Below are positions 50,589-59,776 of a stretch of 64,000 nt of DNA, piece by piece. Each line of letters begins with the position of its first letter. Positions within the stretch are counted from its first letter, which is position 1. The position numbers and the translations under genes are program-made. This DNA comes from Billgrantia aerodenitrificans (GTDB lineage: Bacteria; Pseudomonadota; Gammaproteobacteria; Pseudomonadales; Halomonadaceae), in NCBI RefSeq assembly GCF_021404405.1, contig NZ_JABFTV010000013.1:1-64000 (forward strand), read 5' to 3'. Under the pieces are notes generated by a model that worked only from the letters and a program-made list of their open reading frames with translations, made no database searches and was not told where the DNA came from.

Positions 50589-51124
50589 GGCGCATCCGCC
50601 CCCGTGGGCTCCGGTTCCGCACTCTCAAGGCGGGCCAGCAGATGCTGACGAATCGCCGCGGCCCGATCGGCGGTCAAGCCTTCGAGTACCATGTCCGCCC
50701 CTCTTCCTCCCGCCGTGAAGCACACCAGGCGTACCAGGCCGAAGGCACGTTCGACCGGGTTGCTCGTCGTCTCGATGTGCTGCAGGCGAGCCAACGGCAG
50801 CACCTGAGTGCTCTGCACCAGCAGGCCGCGCCGATAGATCAGGTCGTGCTGACGCAGGCCGTAGGCCCGGCGACGCGCCTCGAGCCAGCCGAGCACGATG
50901 CCGCTGGCGCCCAGCAGAGCCACAGCGACCGCCGGCCACGGCTGCCAGGCGGCGATATCGGCAATCATGAAGGGCACTAACGCGGCCAGCCCCGTCAGCA
51001 GCAGCCAGTGCAGGCTGCGCAGCACTGCCTGGCAGGGCGCCAGACGAGGAGAAACGGGCTCCAATGGCGCCTCCGCAAGCGCAGGGAGATTCTGTGGATC
51101 CAGCGAAGCATTGGTGAAGGTCAC
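50585..51124 (-). CDS. Small bacterial PH-domain membrane protein (YdbS-like)
   Basis: 179 residues from a GTG at 51124, with AAGGAG 6 bases upstream; this start fits better than any upstream ATG. A membrane hairpin (about 38-85) is followed by one bPH2 domain: YGLRQHDLIYRRGLLVQSTQ and LARLQHIETTSNPVERAFGL. The latter, 'Q-H-V/I-x-x-x-x-x-P-x-x-R', is the family core. Upstream partner of the YdbT-like gene, translationally coupled. Confidence 0.85.
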   Translation of the reverse strand: MTFTNASLDPQNLPALAEAPLEPVSPRLAPCQAVLRSLHWLLLTGLAALVPFMIADIAAWQPWPAVAVALLGASGIVLGWLEARRRAYGLRQHDLIYRRGLLVQSTQVLPLARLQHIETTSNPVERAFGLVRLVCFTAGGRGADMVLEGLTADRAAAIRQHLLARLESAEPEPTGADAP

Positions 51125-51263
51125 ATCGGCTCCTTGCTCGACGGCTGGGCGAACACCCTGCTCAGCAGGCCCACAGGCGCTATGCTGATAGATGAGGAAA
51201 ACACTGCAGCATGGATGCGCTCCACCAGCGAACGTCGGCCCTTGCGCCGAGGGAGACAGTGTC

Positions 51264-51734
51264 ATGGCGATCCCGGCCACCCTAAGGGAATACTTGAGAG
51301 CCTGTGATATCGACTACGAGGAGGTCAAGCACGACTACGAAGTCAGTGCCAGCCGCATTGCCCAACAGTCGCACGTTACCGGTGAGCAGCTCGCCAAGGC
51401 CATCATGCTGCACGGCCGCTCCGGCTATCGCGTCGCGGTGCTGCCCAGCACTTGCGATGCCGATCTGGAGAGCCTGTCGCGGCTGTTCAACGAACCGGTC
51501 GAACTGGCCGAGGAAGAGGAGATCGTGAATCGCTTCAACGACTGCGACCCAGGGGCCATCACTCCTGTCGGCCAGGCCTATGGCCTGCAGGTCTATGTCG
51601 ACGACATGTTGCGACACCAGCCGGATATCTATTTCGACGCCGGCGATCACGAAACGCTGCTGCACATGAGCGGCAGGGAGTTCGAGAAGCTGATGGGCGA
51701 ATGCCCCCACGGCCAGTTCAGCCGTCATCACTGA
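51264..51734 (+). CDS. YbaK/ProX-type aminoacyl-tRNA deacylase domain protein
   Basis: 156 residues. IAQQSHVTGEQLAKAIMLHG, DCDPGAITPVGQAYGLQVYV and HETLLHMSGREFEKLMG match the YbaK/prolyl-tRNA editing domain; the invariant Lys is in LAKAIML. These proteins hydrolyse mischarged tRNAs such as Ala- or Cys-tRNA(Pro). ATG at 51264 follows GGGAGA. It ends before a strong stem-loop and a convergent peptidase gene. Confidence 0.88.
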   Translation: MAIPATLREYLRACDIDYEEVKHDYEVSASRIAQQSHVTGEQLAKAIMLHGRSGYRVAVLPSTCDADLESLSRLFNEPVELAEEEEIVNRFNDCDPGAITPVGQAYGLQVYVDDMLRHQPDIYFDAGDHETLLHMSGREFEKLMGECPHGQFSRHH

Positions 51735-51757
51735 ACGAGCCGGTGGTAGTGATTTTC

Positions 51758-51782
51758 GCACCCGGTCGCCCCGGTCGGGTGC
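51758..51782. terminator. Stem-loop between YbaK-like and M28 genes
   Basis: GCACCCG (51758-51764) and CGGGTGC (51776-51782) form a 7-bp stem, extended inward by partial CCGG pairing, between two convergent genes. No clear U run; probable shared terminator. Confidence 0.5.
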
Positions 51783-51823
51783 TCTCGGGTCTCGCCCGCG
51801 CGGGGCCCTAGCCTGCTGTTGCG

Positions 51824-52834
51824 CTATCGTTGGGCCATGCTCTCGAGCATGGCCGCCAGGGCCTCGGTCACCCTGGCCATGGTGACGTAGTCCAATCGCT
51901 CGGGGGTGTCGCTGGGGCGATGGTAGTGAGGGTTGCGGAAGTTGGCGGTATCCGTGAGCATCATGGCCGGAAAGCCCATTTCCCAGAACGCCCAGTGGTC
52001 CGAGCGATGTATGTCGCCCATCTGCGGCGGCGCCACCAAGCCCTCCGAAGGTACCGTCGCGTGACGACGAAACGCACCGATAGCGTTATGGAGCAGCCGG
52101 CGCGATTCCAGCTTGGTGACGAAGGCGAGGAAGTTCCCCCGGTCCGGATAGAACAGATCGAGAGGGAATGGGTAGAACTGACTGCCGGGCTCGTCACTGT
52201 AGTAGCCGAGCATCTCCAGCGAGATCATGCCCACGATGGTCCACCCCTCGGCCTTGGCCTGCCGCGCGTAGTGCAGGCTACCCATGGCATCGCTGCCGAA
52301 GAACGGCGCCTCTTCATTGACGAACGCCACCAGCCGCAGTGAACGATCGAGCTCTGCTCCCTGCAACTGGCGCGCCAGTTCGAGCAGTACGGCCACGCCG
52401 GAGGCATTGTCGTCGGCTCCGGGACTACCACGCACCGTGTCGTAGTGCGCCCCCACCACCAGCACCTCATCGGCGCGCCGGGCACCGGGCAGCTCCACCT
52501 CGATATTGTGAAATACCCGGCTGCCGGTGGGCACTTCCAGCCTCCGAGGCCGATGTCCTGCCTCCTGGAAGGCCCGCTCGATGTAATCAGCAGCGGCCTG
52601 GAGCGCCTCCGGCCGCCAGTAGTGGCGCTCGCCGATCTCATCCGCCAGGATTCGCACATGCTGGTGAAGCCGTTCGCTCAGCCGCTCGCCTTCGGCGCTC
52701 AGTGGCGGCGGCTCGCCGCGGAAGGATGTACCGGGCATATGCAACATCAGCCAGTAGCCTCCGCCCAGCACGAGAACGCAGACGAGCCCCAGCCCGCCCA
52801 GCACGGCCGCCAGCGGCGAGCGGGTACGCTTCAT
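51824..52834 (-). CDS. M28 family zinc aminopeptidase, membrane-anchored
   Basis: 336 residues. A hydrophobic segment at about 10-30 acts as an uncleaved anchor or signal. Zinc ligands and catalytic residues are visible in VVGAHYDTVRGSPGADDNAS (His, Asp), AFVNEEAPFFGSDAMGS (Glu-Glu) and the C-terminal FRNPHYHRPSDTPE (His). The PA-type insert is absent. It would remove N-terminal residues from peptides in the periplasm. Specificity cannot be read from sequence. Confidence 0.9.
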   Translation of the reverse strand: MKRTRSPLAAVLGGLGLVCVLVLGGGYWLMLHMPGTSFRGEPPPLSAEGERLSERLHQHVRILADEIGERHYWRPEALQAAADYIERAFQEAGHRPRRLEVPTGSRVFHNIEVELPGARRADEVLVVGAHYDTVRGSPGADDNASGVAVLLELARQLQGAELDRSLRLVAFVNEEAPFFGSDAMGSLHYARQAKAEGWTIVGMISLEMLGYYSDEPGSQFYPFPLDLFYPDRGNFLAFVTKLESRRLLHNAIGAFRRHATVPSEGLVAPPQMGDIHRSDHWAFWEMGFPAMMLTDTANFRNPHYHRPSDTPERLDYVTMARVTEALAAMLESMAQR

Positions 52835-53053
52835 CTCAGGCCGCTCTCAGCGGTACCTGCAGCGCTACCGGCCCTGTTACCGAGGTCTTCGCGGTCCGTT
52901 GCCATCATCTCCCTCTCCCTGGACACCCCACCCTGCTCAAGATAGGTGCCTGACCCGTTGCTGCAAAGGGGAAACATGCCTAACGGCCAGACGGCTTGGA
53001 TTTCCTCTCATAATGCCGCCAAACTGGGACCAAACAGAGCGAGGTGGCCGTCG

Positions 53054-54175
53054 ATGTTCAAGTCCGTGCTGGTCATAGGGCGTTTCCGTGACATCCGGCT
53101 GGAAGTCCATATCAGCTGGCTGATCATTTTTGCCCTGCTGTTGATGACCATGAGCGCAGGGTTCAGGCATCAGTATCCGGACTGGACCACCGCCACCGCC
53201 GTGCTCACTGCCTTGGTGACGGCTCTGCTCTTCTTCTCCTCGATATTGGCCCATGAGTTGGGGCATAGCCTGGTAGCCATCCGCCGCGGCGTACCCGTCA
53301 CGGCCATCACTCTGTTCATCTTCGGCGGCGTAGCCCAGATGGCCCGCGACCCCGACAAGGCAAACGATGAGTTCTCGATCGCCATTGCCGGGCCAATCGT
53401 CAGCTTTGCTCTGGCGGCCACCTTCGCTGTGCTGGCCATGCTGACGGCGGGCTGGTACCAACCGCTTACCGTTGCGCTGAATTGGCTGGCAACGATCAAT
53501 CTGCTGGTGGCGCTATTCAACCTCATTCCCGGCTTCCCCCTCGACGGTGGTCGCGTGCTGCGAGCGCTGGTCTGGAAAGTGACCGGCGACGCCAAGAAGG
53601 CCAACGAAACCGCCTTTGCCAGCGGCAAGCTGGTCGCCTACGGCCTGTTCGGCCTGGCCATCTGGAATCTGGTGGCTGGCAATCTCGTGGGCGGCCTGTG
53701 GATCATGCTGATCGCCTGGTTCCTGCTCAACATGACCCAGGCACAGGGTCGCATGCACATGCTCAGGGAGCGGCTTGCCGGCATGCGCGCCCGCGACCTG
53801 GCCGAAGCGGAGATACCGCTGGTAGATCCGCAACGCTCCATTGAGGCGTGGCTGCATCAGGACGTATTGCCTTCCGGTCGTCGGGCCTTCCTGGTGGGGA
53901 CCAACGTCGCCGAAGTGGTTGGACTGGTATCACTCAGCGATGCGCGGCATGTAGAGCACTCACGGTGGGCCTCGACCCAGGTTGCCGACATCATGACACC
54001 GATGAAGAAGCTGCATCACGTATCACCCGGAGCCAAGGCCGACGAAGTGCTTCAGCTTCTCAACGAGCACGGGCTGAATCAGATCCCGGTCATGCAGGAT
54101 GGGCGGGTAAGCGGCTGGATCGATCGGCAGCGCCTGCTTCGCACTATCGAGATTCATCTGGAAGTGAACCGTTGA
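53054..54175 (+). CDS. Site-2 protease family (M50) metalloprotease with CBS domains
   Basis: 373 residues from the ATG at 53054, preceded by GAGGTGG. Six hydrophobic segments carry the zinc site: AHELGHSL (HExxH) at about 73-80 and LIPGFPLDGGRVLRAL with the Asp ligand at about 157-172. The C-terminal part (about 240-373) has two CBS motifs, including VADIMTPMKKLHHVSPGAKA and LNQIPVMQDGRVSGWIDR. It would cut substrates inside the membrane, possibly gated by adenine nucleotides. The end overlaps the convergent PAS-GGDEF gene by 32 bases. Confidence 0.92.
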   Translation: MFKSVLVIGRFRDIRLEVHISWLIIFALLLMTMSAGFRHQYPDWTTATAVLTALVTALLFFSSILAHELGHSLVAIRRGVPVTAITLFIFGGVAQMARDPDKANDEFSIAIAGPIVSFALAATFAVLAMLTAGWYQPLTVALNWLATINLLVALFNLIPGFPLDGGRVLRALVWKVTGDAKKANETAFASGKLVAYGLFGLAIWNLVAGNLVGGLWIMLIAWFLLNMTQAQGRMHMLRERLAGMRARDLAEAEIPLVDPQRSIEAWLHQDVLPSGRRAFLVGTNVAEVVGLVSLSDARHVEHSRWASTQVADIMTPMKKLHHVSPGAKADEVLQLLNEHGLNQIPVMQDGRVSGWIDRQRLLRTIEIHLEVNR

Positions 54176-55814
54176 GTGTGGCCGGCTCGGCCATGCAGAC
54201 CCGGTTGCGCCCGGTCGCCTTGGCACGGTAGAGCGCCTTATCGAGGCGCTTGTAGCACTGTGCCTCTGCTTCCTCTTCCCCCAGCTCGGCAACGCCGAAG
54301 CTGCTGGTAAGAGTCGGAACTGGAGTAAACGGCTCGTCGGCGATGGCCTGACGCAGCCGCTCGGCAAGGTTAACCGCCCCCGTCAGCGGCGTGGCCGGCA
54401 GCAGCACCATGAATTCCTCGCCGCCCCAGCGCGCCAGCACGTCCACGTCACGCAGCAGTGCATGGCAGGTGTGCACCAGCTTTTTCAGCACCATGTCTCC
54501 AACACTGTGACCGAAGGTGTCGTTGATGCGCTTGAAGTGATCCAGATCGAACATGATCAGGCTAAGCGGCTCGCCGCTGCGATGCGCTCTCTTACGCTCG
54601 CGGGCCAGCAGATCGAGAAAGCGGTTACGGTTGACCGCGCCGGTAAGCGGGTCGTGGCCGGCATGATACTCGAGCTCCGCCTGGTGCTGTTTGGTCTGAC
54701 TGATGTCGCGCATGATGGTAGCGATGCTGTCGATTTCGCCGCTTTCATTGCGGCGCGTCACGATCAGTTGTGAAACGGGAATCTCACCGTCACGCCCCAG
54801 CACGGCGGTCTCCGCGTACCAGTAGCCGTGCTCCATGGCGTAGGGAATACCTTCCTCCTCGATGAGATGGCACACCCATGGCGGATGCGCGCTGACCAAC
54901 GCATCGGCCAGCTTGTCGGGCAGAACGCCGAACTGGTCGCGCCCGGCCTTGTTGAGATAGACCACACGGCCCTGGCCATCGGCGATGGCGACGATGTCGG
55001 GCGAAGCGTCCAGCAGGTGTGTCAGCCGATCCCGGTTCATCTCGGCGGCATGGCGAGCCGTCACGTCCTCGACGATGCCGCTGAAGTCGACACTGCCGTC
55101 TTCCGCGACCTGGCGCAGCACGGTGACCTCGGTGTGGATGAGCGCTCCCTTCAAGGTACGCAGACGCAGCGGGCGGCGGCTCACGACCCCGTCCCGTTCC
55201 AGATCCGCGATGAACGACTTGAGTTCCTCGCTGCAAACATACAGCGATGAGGGCCGCACCCCCAGCAATGCCTCGAGCGACTCGGCCTCGAAGATCCTCA
55301 GCATGGCGGGATTGGCTGCCGTGAAGCGGCTTTCCGGCTCGGCGGAGTTGCGATAGACCCCTACGGGAAGGTTGTGGAACAGGTCATTGTAGGTCTCCAA
55401 CATAGCGTAATAGCGCTTCTCGTCGGTGACGTCGATGATGATCGAGTGAAGGTATTCGCGCCCCTCGAGGCATACCGGCCCCGAGTAGACGTGCACGTCG
55501 CGGACCTCCCCGCTGGCGAGGCGATGCCTGAACTCGAAGAACAGCTGCTGGCAGGCTTCCGCCTTGGCCATGGCGGCATGCACTGCTTCAGGATCGAGGC
55601 AGTTGATGTCGGTGATCTTCAACTGTTTCAGCACGTCGGCGGGATAGCCATAGAAGTGCACGGCGGAAGCATTGGCATCGACGATACGCCCATCGCTGGG
55701 GTCGATCAGCAGCTTGATGGCCGGATTGGTATTGAACAGCTGCTCAAAGAACGAAGCGTGATCGTCACTGGTCAACGGTGAGCCCCTTGCGTATCGACGG
55801 CTTGTCTCGAACAT
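54144..55814 (-). CDS. Cytoplasmic diguanylate cyclase with PAS domains
   Basis: 556 residues without membrane segments. Three PAS domains are arranged in tandem: about 18-130 (IVDANASAVHFYGYPADVLK), 140-265 and 270-390 (IVAIADGQGRVVYLNKAGRD). A GGDEF domain at about 390-540 follows, with DPLTGAVNRNRFLD, MFDLDHFKRINDTFGH and ARWGGEEFMVLLP. The GGEEF signature is active-type, so it should make cyclic di-GMP in response to signals sensed by the PAS domains. No EAL domain follows. Confidence 0.93.
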   Translation of the reverse strand: MFETSRRYARGSPLTSDDHASFFEQLFNTNPAIKLLIDPSDGRIVDANASAVHFYGYPADVLKQLKITDINCLDPEAVHAAMAKAEACQQLFFEFRHRLASGEVRDVHVYSGPVCLEGREYLHSIIIDVTDEKRYYAMLETYNDLFHNLPVGVYRNSAEPESRFTAANPAMLRIFEAESLEALLGVRPSSLYVCSEELKSFIADLERDGVVSRRPLRLRTLKGALIHTEVTVLRQVAEDGSVDFSGIVEDVTARHAAEMNRDRLTHLLDASPDIVAIADGQGRVVYLNKAGRDQFGVLPDKLADALVSAHPPWVCHLIEEEGIPYAMEHGYWYAETAVLGRDGEIPVSQLIVTRRNESGEIDSIATIMRDISQTKQHQAELEYHAGHDPLTGAVNRNRFLDLLARERKRAHRSGEPLSLIMFDLDHFKRINDTFGHSVGDMVLKKLVHTCHALLRDVDVLARWGGEEFMVLLPATPLTGAVNLAERLRQAIADEPFTPVPTLTSSFGVAELGEEEAEAQCYKRLDKALYRAKATGRNRVCMAEPATLNGSLPDESR

Positions 55815-55901
55815 GAGCAGGCGTCGTTATAATAATGGTCATATCGTTATTTCGGCAGTTTCAGTCTGAGCTGAAGGCATGAGCCTGCCGATACTTTGAG
55901 A

Positions 55902-57113
55902 TTATGACGTCCTGGCGCGAATGCATAGATTGCGCGGGGTCAATCGATGCGCACAGAATGTGCCGATTTCCACCCTGAAGCCCGCTTCTTCAAGCCGCCG
56001 GACGCGATCCATGACCAGCCAAATCTCCAGCGGGCGCCGAAACAGGTGACGTACCAGCTCCAGCCGGCTCACCTCCGCCAGCCGCTGCCAGCCCGCGGCC
56101 TCGTAACGCCGATAGTCGAGTCCGTCCTCAAGCGCCAACCCCTTGCACTGCGCCGCCCAGTGGCAGAAGGCGTCGAAGCGCTCGGGCATCTGGCCATAGG
56201 CCAGGCTGGGCACGGGCAGGTAGGTATCCACGCCACGCAGCTCGCGCTGCAGCTCATCGAAACCCAGCCGCCAGGCATTGGCCCGCTCACGATGCCGACG
56301 CACTCCCAGCGGCGCCGTAACGGTTTCCTGAACCGCCAGCGCCAGGTCGGCACGTTCCAGATGCAGGGAGTGACTGTGACACAATGTCCGCCCGAGCTGA
56401 GATACGGGGCGATAGTCCGCCGCTTGCGTGCGGTGGTAGCAACATGGCGCCAGGGTCACGGCGAAGCCCGATGCCACGGCGCGCTCGAGCAGCCCGAGAT
56501 GCAGGTCGCCGCAGGCGTGCAGCGCGACGACATGCGTATCGGCAGAGAGAAAACCCACCACCTCGTCGGCCAACACGTCCTGCCGGTACAACCGTACCGC
56601 CGCCTGCTGCGCCACAGCCAACCGTTGGCCTTCCTCGCATAGGCTGGCCTGCCACTCCAGGGCGCTGACCTCCCGGCCATGCCACCTGGCCAGGGCGCGG
56701 GAAAGATGCCCCTTGCCGGCGCACCACTCCAGCAAGCGCTCATGGGGCGCGACGTCCAGGTGCCGGACGAAGGCCTCGATCTGTTGCCATTTGCGCCCGC
56801 CGACATGTTGGCTCCAGGCCTCCGGCAACGACTCGCCTGTGGCAGACAGTGGCGACAGTTCGACCAGCTCGGCCAGCTCAGCGACCGGCAGTCGGTCCGC
56901 GAGCGGAGAGTCGTGCCAGGGATCGGCCTGCAGATGGGCGAGCTGGGCGTCGCTGAGCCCCAGCAGCGTTTCGGTCAGTTCCGGGTAACGGTCACACCAG
57001 GCGGCGCGACGCTGAGTGAACGGAAGCGGACGCCAGACCGCTTGCCATTCGGCCAGCAGAGCGGTGAGGCGGGAAAACTGCGGCTCAATATTCGATGCGG
57101 GATGCGCTGGCAT
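55902..57113 (-). CDS. SAM-dependent methyltransferase (Methyltransf_32-like)
   Basis: 403 residues from the ATG at 57113, preceded by GGTGGAG and overlapping the upstream gene by 29 bases. LLEWCAGKGHLSRALARWHG at about 150-169 is the SAM-binding motif I; VVALHACGDLHLGLLERAV and VTLAPCCYHRTQ form the later motifs typical of this group. The N-terminal 130 residues are unassigned. Target (RNA, protein or small molecule) unknown. Confidence 0.8.
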   Translation of the reverse strand: MPAHPASNIEPQFSRLTALLAEWQAVWRPLPFTQRRAAWCDRYPELTETLLGLSDAQLAHLQADPWHDSPLADRLPVAELAELVELSPLSATGESLPEAWSQHVGGRKWQQIEAFVRHLDVAPHERLLEWCAGKGHLSRALARWHGREVSALEWQASLCEEGQRLAVAQQAAVRLYRQDVLADEVVGFLSADTHVVALHACGDLHLGLLERAVASGFAVTLAPCCYHRTQAADYRPVSQLGRTLCHSHSLHLERADLALAVQETVTAPLGVRRHRERANAWRLGFDELQRELRGVDTYLPVPSLAYGQMPERFDAFCHWAAQCKGLALEDGLDYRRYEAAGWQRLAEVSRLELVRHLFRRPLEIWLVMDRVRRLEEAGFRVEIGTFCAHRLTPRNLCIRARTS

Positions 57114-57615
57114 CGAACTCCACCGCGATGTCGATACCCTCTTCCAGGCTCGCCTCTTCGCCCAGGGCCTGCTGCAGGGCCAGAACGCCCTCCACCCTAC
57201 CCACCACATGAGCCTTGCTGCCTTCCACCTCGAAGGTATCCAAGGCCAGGCGAACCTCGGCGTTGTCGGAAGTGAATACCGGCGGCATCACGCTGGCACC
57301 GATGGGGTGCAACAGATCGAACTTGGCGATTTCACCCTCCACCAGGGTGATGCTGAGCGAGAGCGAATCACGCACACGCCAGCTGTCCGGTGCGGTGAAG
57401 CCGACCAGATCGATCACGACCCGATCACCCAGTTCGGTGAAGGTGGCGTTGGAATCCAGACCCTGGCTAAGAATGAACCACTCGCGCTCCTGGCCATCCA
57501 GCAGCCCCGTCATCATGCCGACGGTCTCGGCTTCCTCCTGGGCATGGGCCGCCCCTGTCATGGCCAGCAGCATCACAGGCCCCAGCCATGACCACAGCGT
57601 CGCTCTAACCCTCAT
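57085..57615 (-). CDS. Secreted protein of unknown function
   Basis: 176 residues from the ATG at 57615, preceded by GGGGGAG. A signal peptide ends near residue 28 (AHA/QE). The mature part is rich in beta-strand pattern and acidic residues: EREWFILSQGLDSNATFTEL, VVIDLVGFTAPDSW, HVVGRVEGVLALQQALG. It resembles small periplasmic proteins of unknown role seen in marine gammaproteobacteria. Overlap with the downstream methyltransferase start suggests a shared transcript. Confidence 0.7.
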   Translation of the reverse strand: MRVRATLWSWLGPVMLLAMTGAAHAQEEAETVGMMTGLLDGQEREWFILSQGLDSNATFTELGDRVVIDLVGFTAPDSWRVRDSLSLSITLVEGEIAKFDLLHPIGASVMPPVFTSDNAEVRLALDTFEVEGSKAHVVGRVEGVLALQQALGEEASLEEGIDIAVEFDASASRIEY

Positions 57616-57916
57616 GTCTCCCCCTTGACGTGCTTCGGCACTCATCGGCAACCGCGTCGCGGCCATTCTCCCGGGCGCTTACCTGACTGACAAGCCCCGT
57701 GAAAAAACGCCAGGCCCCGTGTGTGGCACACTGAACTCCCGACCGTGCCACGCTACTCAGCATGTCATTCAGCATAGCCTGCATGGCACCACACGAACCC
57801 GACCGCGCCGACAGTGCGGCTGGCCGTTACGCCAATGGGTGACGGAATGGTAAGGTCTCCGACAACCCTGCGGGTCTGATGTTGCGCAATCCGTTCCCGG
57901 TGACAAGGACTACACG
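57616..57916. other. Divergent intergenic region
   Basis: 301 bases between the secreted-protein gene and the GST gene, with no credible gene. It should hold both promoters. Only a short GTGTG-TGG-CACAC repeat and the ribosome-binding site AAGGA before the GST start were noticed. Confidence 0.5.
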
Positions 57917-58549
57917 ATGATCGATTTCTGGACCTGGACCACTCCCAATGGCCGCAAGGTTTCCATTCTGCTCGAAGAGCTCGGCCTGCCCTACCGTACC
58001 CACGCCGTGGACATTACCCGGGGCGAGCAGTTCGAGCCGGCTTTCCTCGAGGTGAGCCCCAACAACAAGATTCCCGCCATTCGCGACGCCGAAACCGGCA
58101 CGGCCTTGATGGAATCGGGCGCGATCCTGATCTATCTGGCCGAGAAGACGGGACGCTTCCTGCCCAGCGAACCCGAAAAACGCTACCGCACCCTGGAATG
58201 GCTGATGTGGCAGATGGGCGGGCTTGGCCCCATCCTGGGTCAGGCCCACCACTTCCTGAAGTTCAACGCCGGCAAGGCCCCCTATGCCGAGGAGCGCTTC
58301 CACGCCGAGGCCGAGCGCCTCTACCGCGTACTGGATGCACGCCTGGCCGACAACGCTTACCTGGCCGGCGATGAGTACACCATTGCCGACATCGCCTGCT
58401 GGCCCTGGGTATCGCGCTACGAGTGGCAGCGTATCACTCTTGACGATTATCCCAACGTGGAGCGCTGGTACCTGGAGATCGCTGCCCGCCCGGCGGTGCA
58501 ACGCGGTTATCAGGTACCGCACAAGGTCAACGAGATTCCTCTGCCATGA
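57917..58549 (+). CDS. Glutathione S-transferase family protein (YfcG-like)
   Basis: 210 residues. The N-terminal thioredoxin-fold domain has WTWTTPNGRKVSILLEELGL (1-24 region; Thr/Asn replace the catalytic Cys or Ser, as in YfcG/YghU), NNKIPAI with the cis-Pro, and ESGAILIYLAEKTG. The alpha-helical domain has YTIADIACWPWVSRYEWQ. YfcG-type proteins are glutathione-dependent disulfide-bond reductases. The stop overlaps the SDR start by 4 bases. Confidence 0.92.
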   Translation: MIDFWTWTTPNGRKVSILLEELGLPYRTHAVDITRGEQFEPAFLEVSPNNKIPAIRDAETGTALMESGAILIYLAEKTGRFLPSEPEKRYRTLEWLMWQMGGLGPILGQAHHFLKFNAGKAPYAEERFHAEAERLYRVLDARLADNAYLAGDEYTIADIACWPWVSRYEWQRITLDDYPNVERWYLEIAARPAVQRGYQVPHKVNEIPLP

Positions 58550-59436
58550 GCCACGCTGCCACGACGAATAGGCAGGACGCGACTCAGCGCAGCGTGCTGG
58601 TAACGGGCTGCTCCAGCGGGATCGGCCATGCCGCCGCCCATGCCTTGGCCAAGCGGGGCTGGCGCGTGTTTGCCACCGCGCGGCGCGAGGAAGACCTGAC
58701 GCGCCTGCACGACGAAGGGCTCGAGGTACTGCCGCTGGAGCTGGCCTCGAGCGACTCCATTACCGCCTGCGTAGAGCAGTTGCTGGCACACACAGGCGGC
58801 AGGCTCGACGCACTGTTCAACAATGCCGCCTACGGCCAGCCGGGAGCCGTCGAGGACCTCTCCCGCGAGGCGCTGCGTACGCAGTTGGAAGTCAACCTGC
58901 TCGGCACCCACGAACTGACCACGCGCATCGTTCCCGTCATGCGCGAACAGGGCTTCGGCCGGATCGTGCAGAACAGCTCGGTGCTCGGTTTCGCCGCCCT
59001 GCCGTATCGCGGTGCCTATGTGTGCTCCAAGTTCGCCCTGGAAGGGCTCACCGATACGCTGCGTCAGGAGCTTTACGGCAGCGGCATCCACGTCAGCCTG
59101 ATCGAGCCTGGCCCGATCGCCAGCCGCTTCCGCGAGAACGCCTACCGCGCCTTTCTCGAGCACATCGATGCCCAGCGTAGTTACCATCGCGACACCTACC
59201 GTGTCGTCGAGGCTCGCCTGGCAGGGAAAGGGACATCCTCGGGTGGAGCCTTCACACTGGGGCCGGACGCCGTGGTCGACAAGCTGATCCACGCGCTGGA
59301 GAGCCGTAGGCCGAAAGCGCGTTATCATGTCACGCTGCCCACCCATCTGTTCGGCGTGCTCAAGCGCCTGCTCACCACCCGGGGGATGGACCGGGTACTG
59401 CTGGCATCGACACGCGACGAACGCAAAGGAGACTGA
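58546..59436 (+). CDS. SDR family oxidoreductase
   Basis: 296 residues. VLVTGCSSGIGHAAAHAL (about 17-34) is the NAD(P) motif, NNAAYGQPGAVEDL follows, and YRGAYVCSKFALEGLTDTLR holds the catalytic Tyr-x3-Lys. The C-terminal 60 residues exceed the basic SDR length. This subfamily acts on retinol-, steroid- or lipid-like substrates in other organisms; substrate here unknown. Coupled to the GST gene by 4-base overlap. Confidence 0.9.
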   Translation: MSHAATTNRQDATQRSVLVTGCSSGIGHAAAHALAKRGWRVFATARREEDLTRLHDEGLEVLPLELASSDSITACVEQLLAHTGGRLDALFNNAAYGQPGAVEDLSREALRTQLEVNLLGTHELTTRIVPVMREQGFGRIVQNSSVLGFAALPYRGAYVCSKFALEGLTDTLRQELYGSGIHVSLIEPGPIASRFRENAYRAFLEHIDAQRSYHRDTYRVVEARLAGKGTSSGGAFTLGPDAVVDKLIHALESRRPKARYHVTLPTHLFGVLKRLLTTRGMDRVLLASTRDERKGD

Positions 59437-59438
59437 AC

Positions 59439-59759
59439 TTGGGCCGACTCATTTCGTTGATCTTCCTGGCCGCCCTAGCGTATGGCGGCCTCTATCTCTA
59501 CTACGGTCATGTCGTCAGGCAGGCCATCGATGAGCAGCTCGAGGCGCGCGGCCTCTCGGCCGTGGAGGTGCGACGGGTCACCTATGAGCCGCTGGCACCG
59601 CTGAGTACACGAGCCACCATCGCTGCCGAGATCCACTATCGCGGCGCCGACGCCACGGTTAGCGTTCGTCTCGAGGGCCACCCCATCTTTTCCGACGAGG
59701 TGCGCATGGAGCTCGACGGCCTGCAGAACCTGCGGCTAAGGTTTGGCGTGGGAGGATAA
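59439..59759 (+). CDS. Small membrane-anchored protein of unknown function
   Basis: 106 residues beginning with TTG at 59439, 7 bases after AAGGAG. One hydrophobic segment at about 4-24 is followed by a polar domain with alternating strands (VEVRRVTYEPLAPLSTRATI, then VSVRLEGHPIFSDEVRMELD). It looks like a single-pass envelope protein. Starts 2 bases after the SDR stop, so co-transcribed. No family recognised. Confidence 0.7.
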   Translation: MGRLISLIFLAALAYGGLYLYYGHVVRQAIDEQLEARGLSAVEVRRVTYEPLAPLSTRATIAAEIHYRGADATVSVRLEGHPIFSDEVRMELDGLQNLRLRFGVGG

Positions 59760-59776
59760 CCAACAGGAGGACACCC

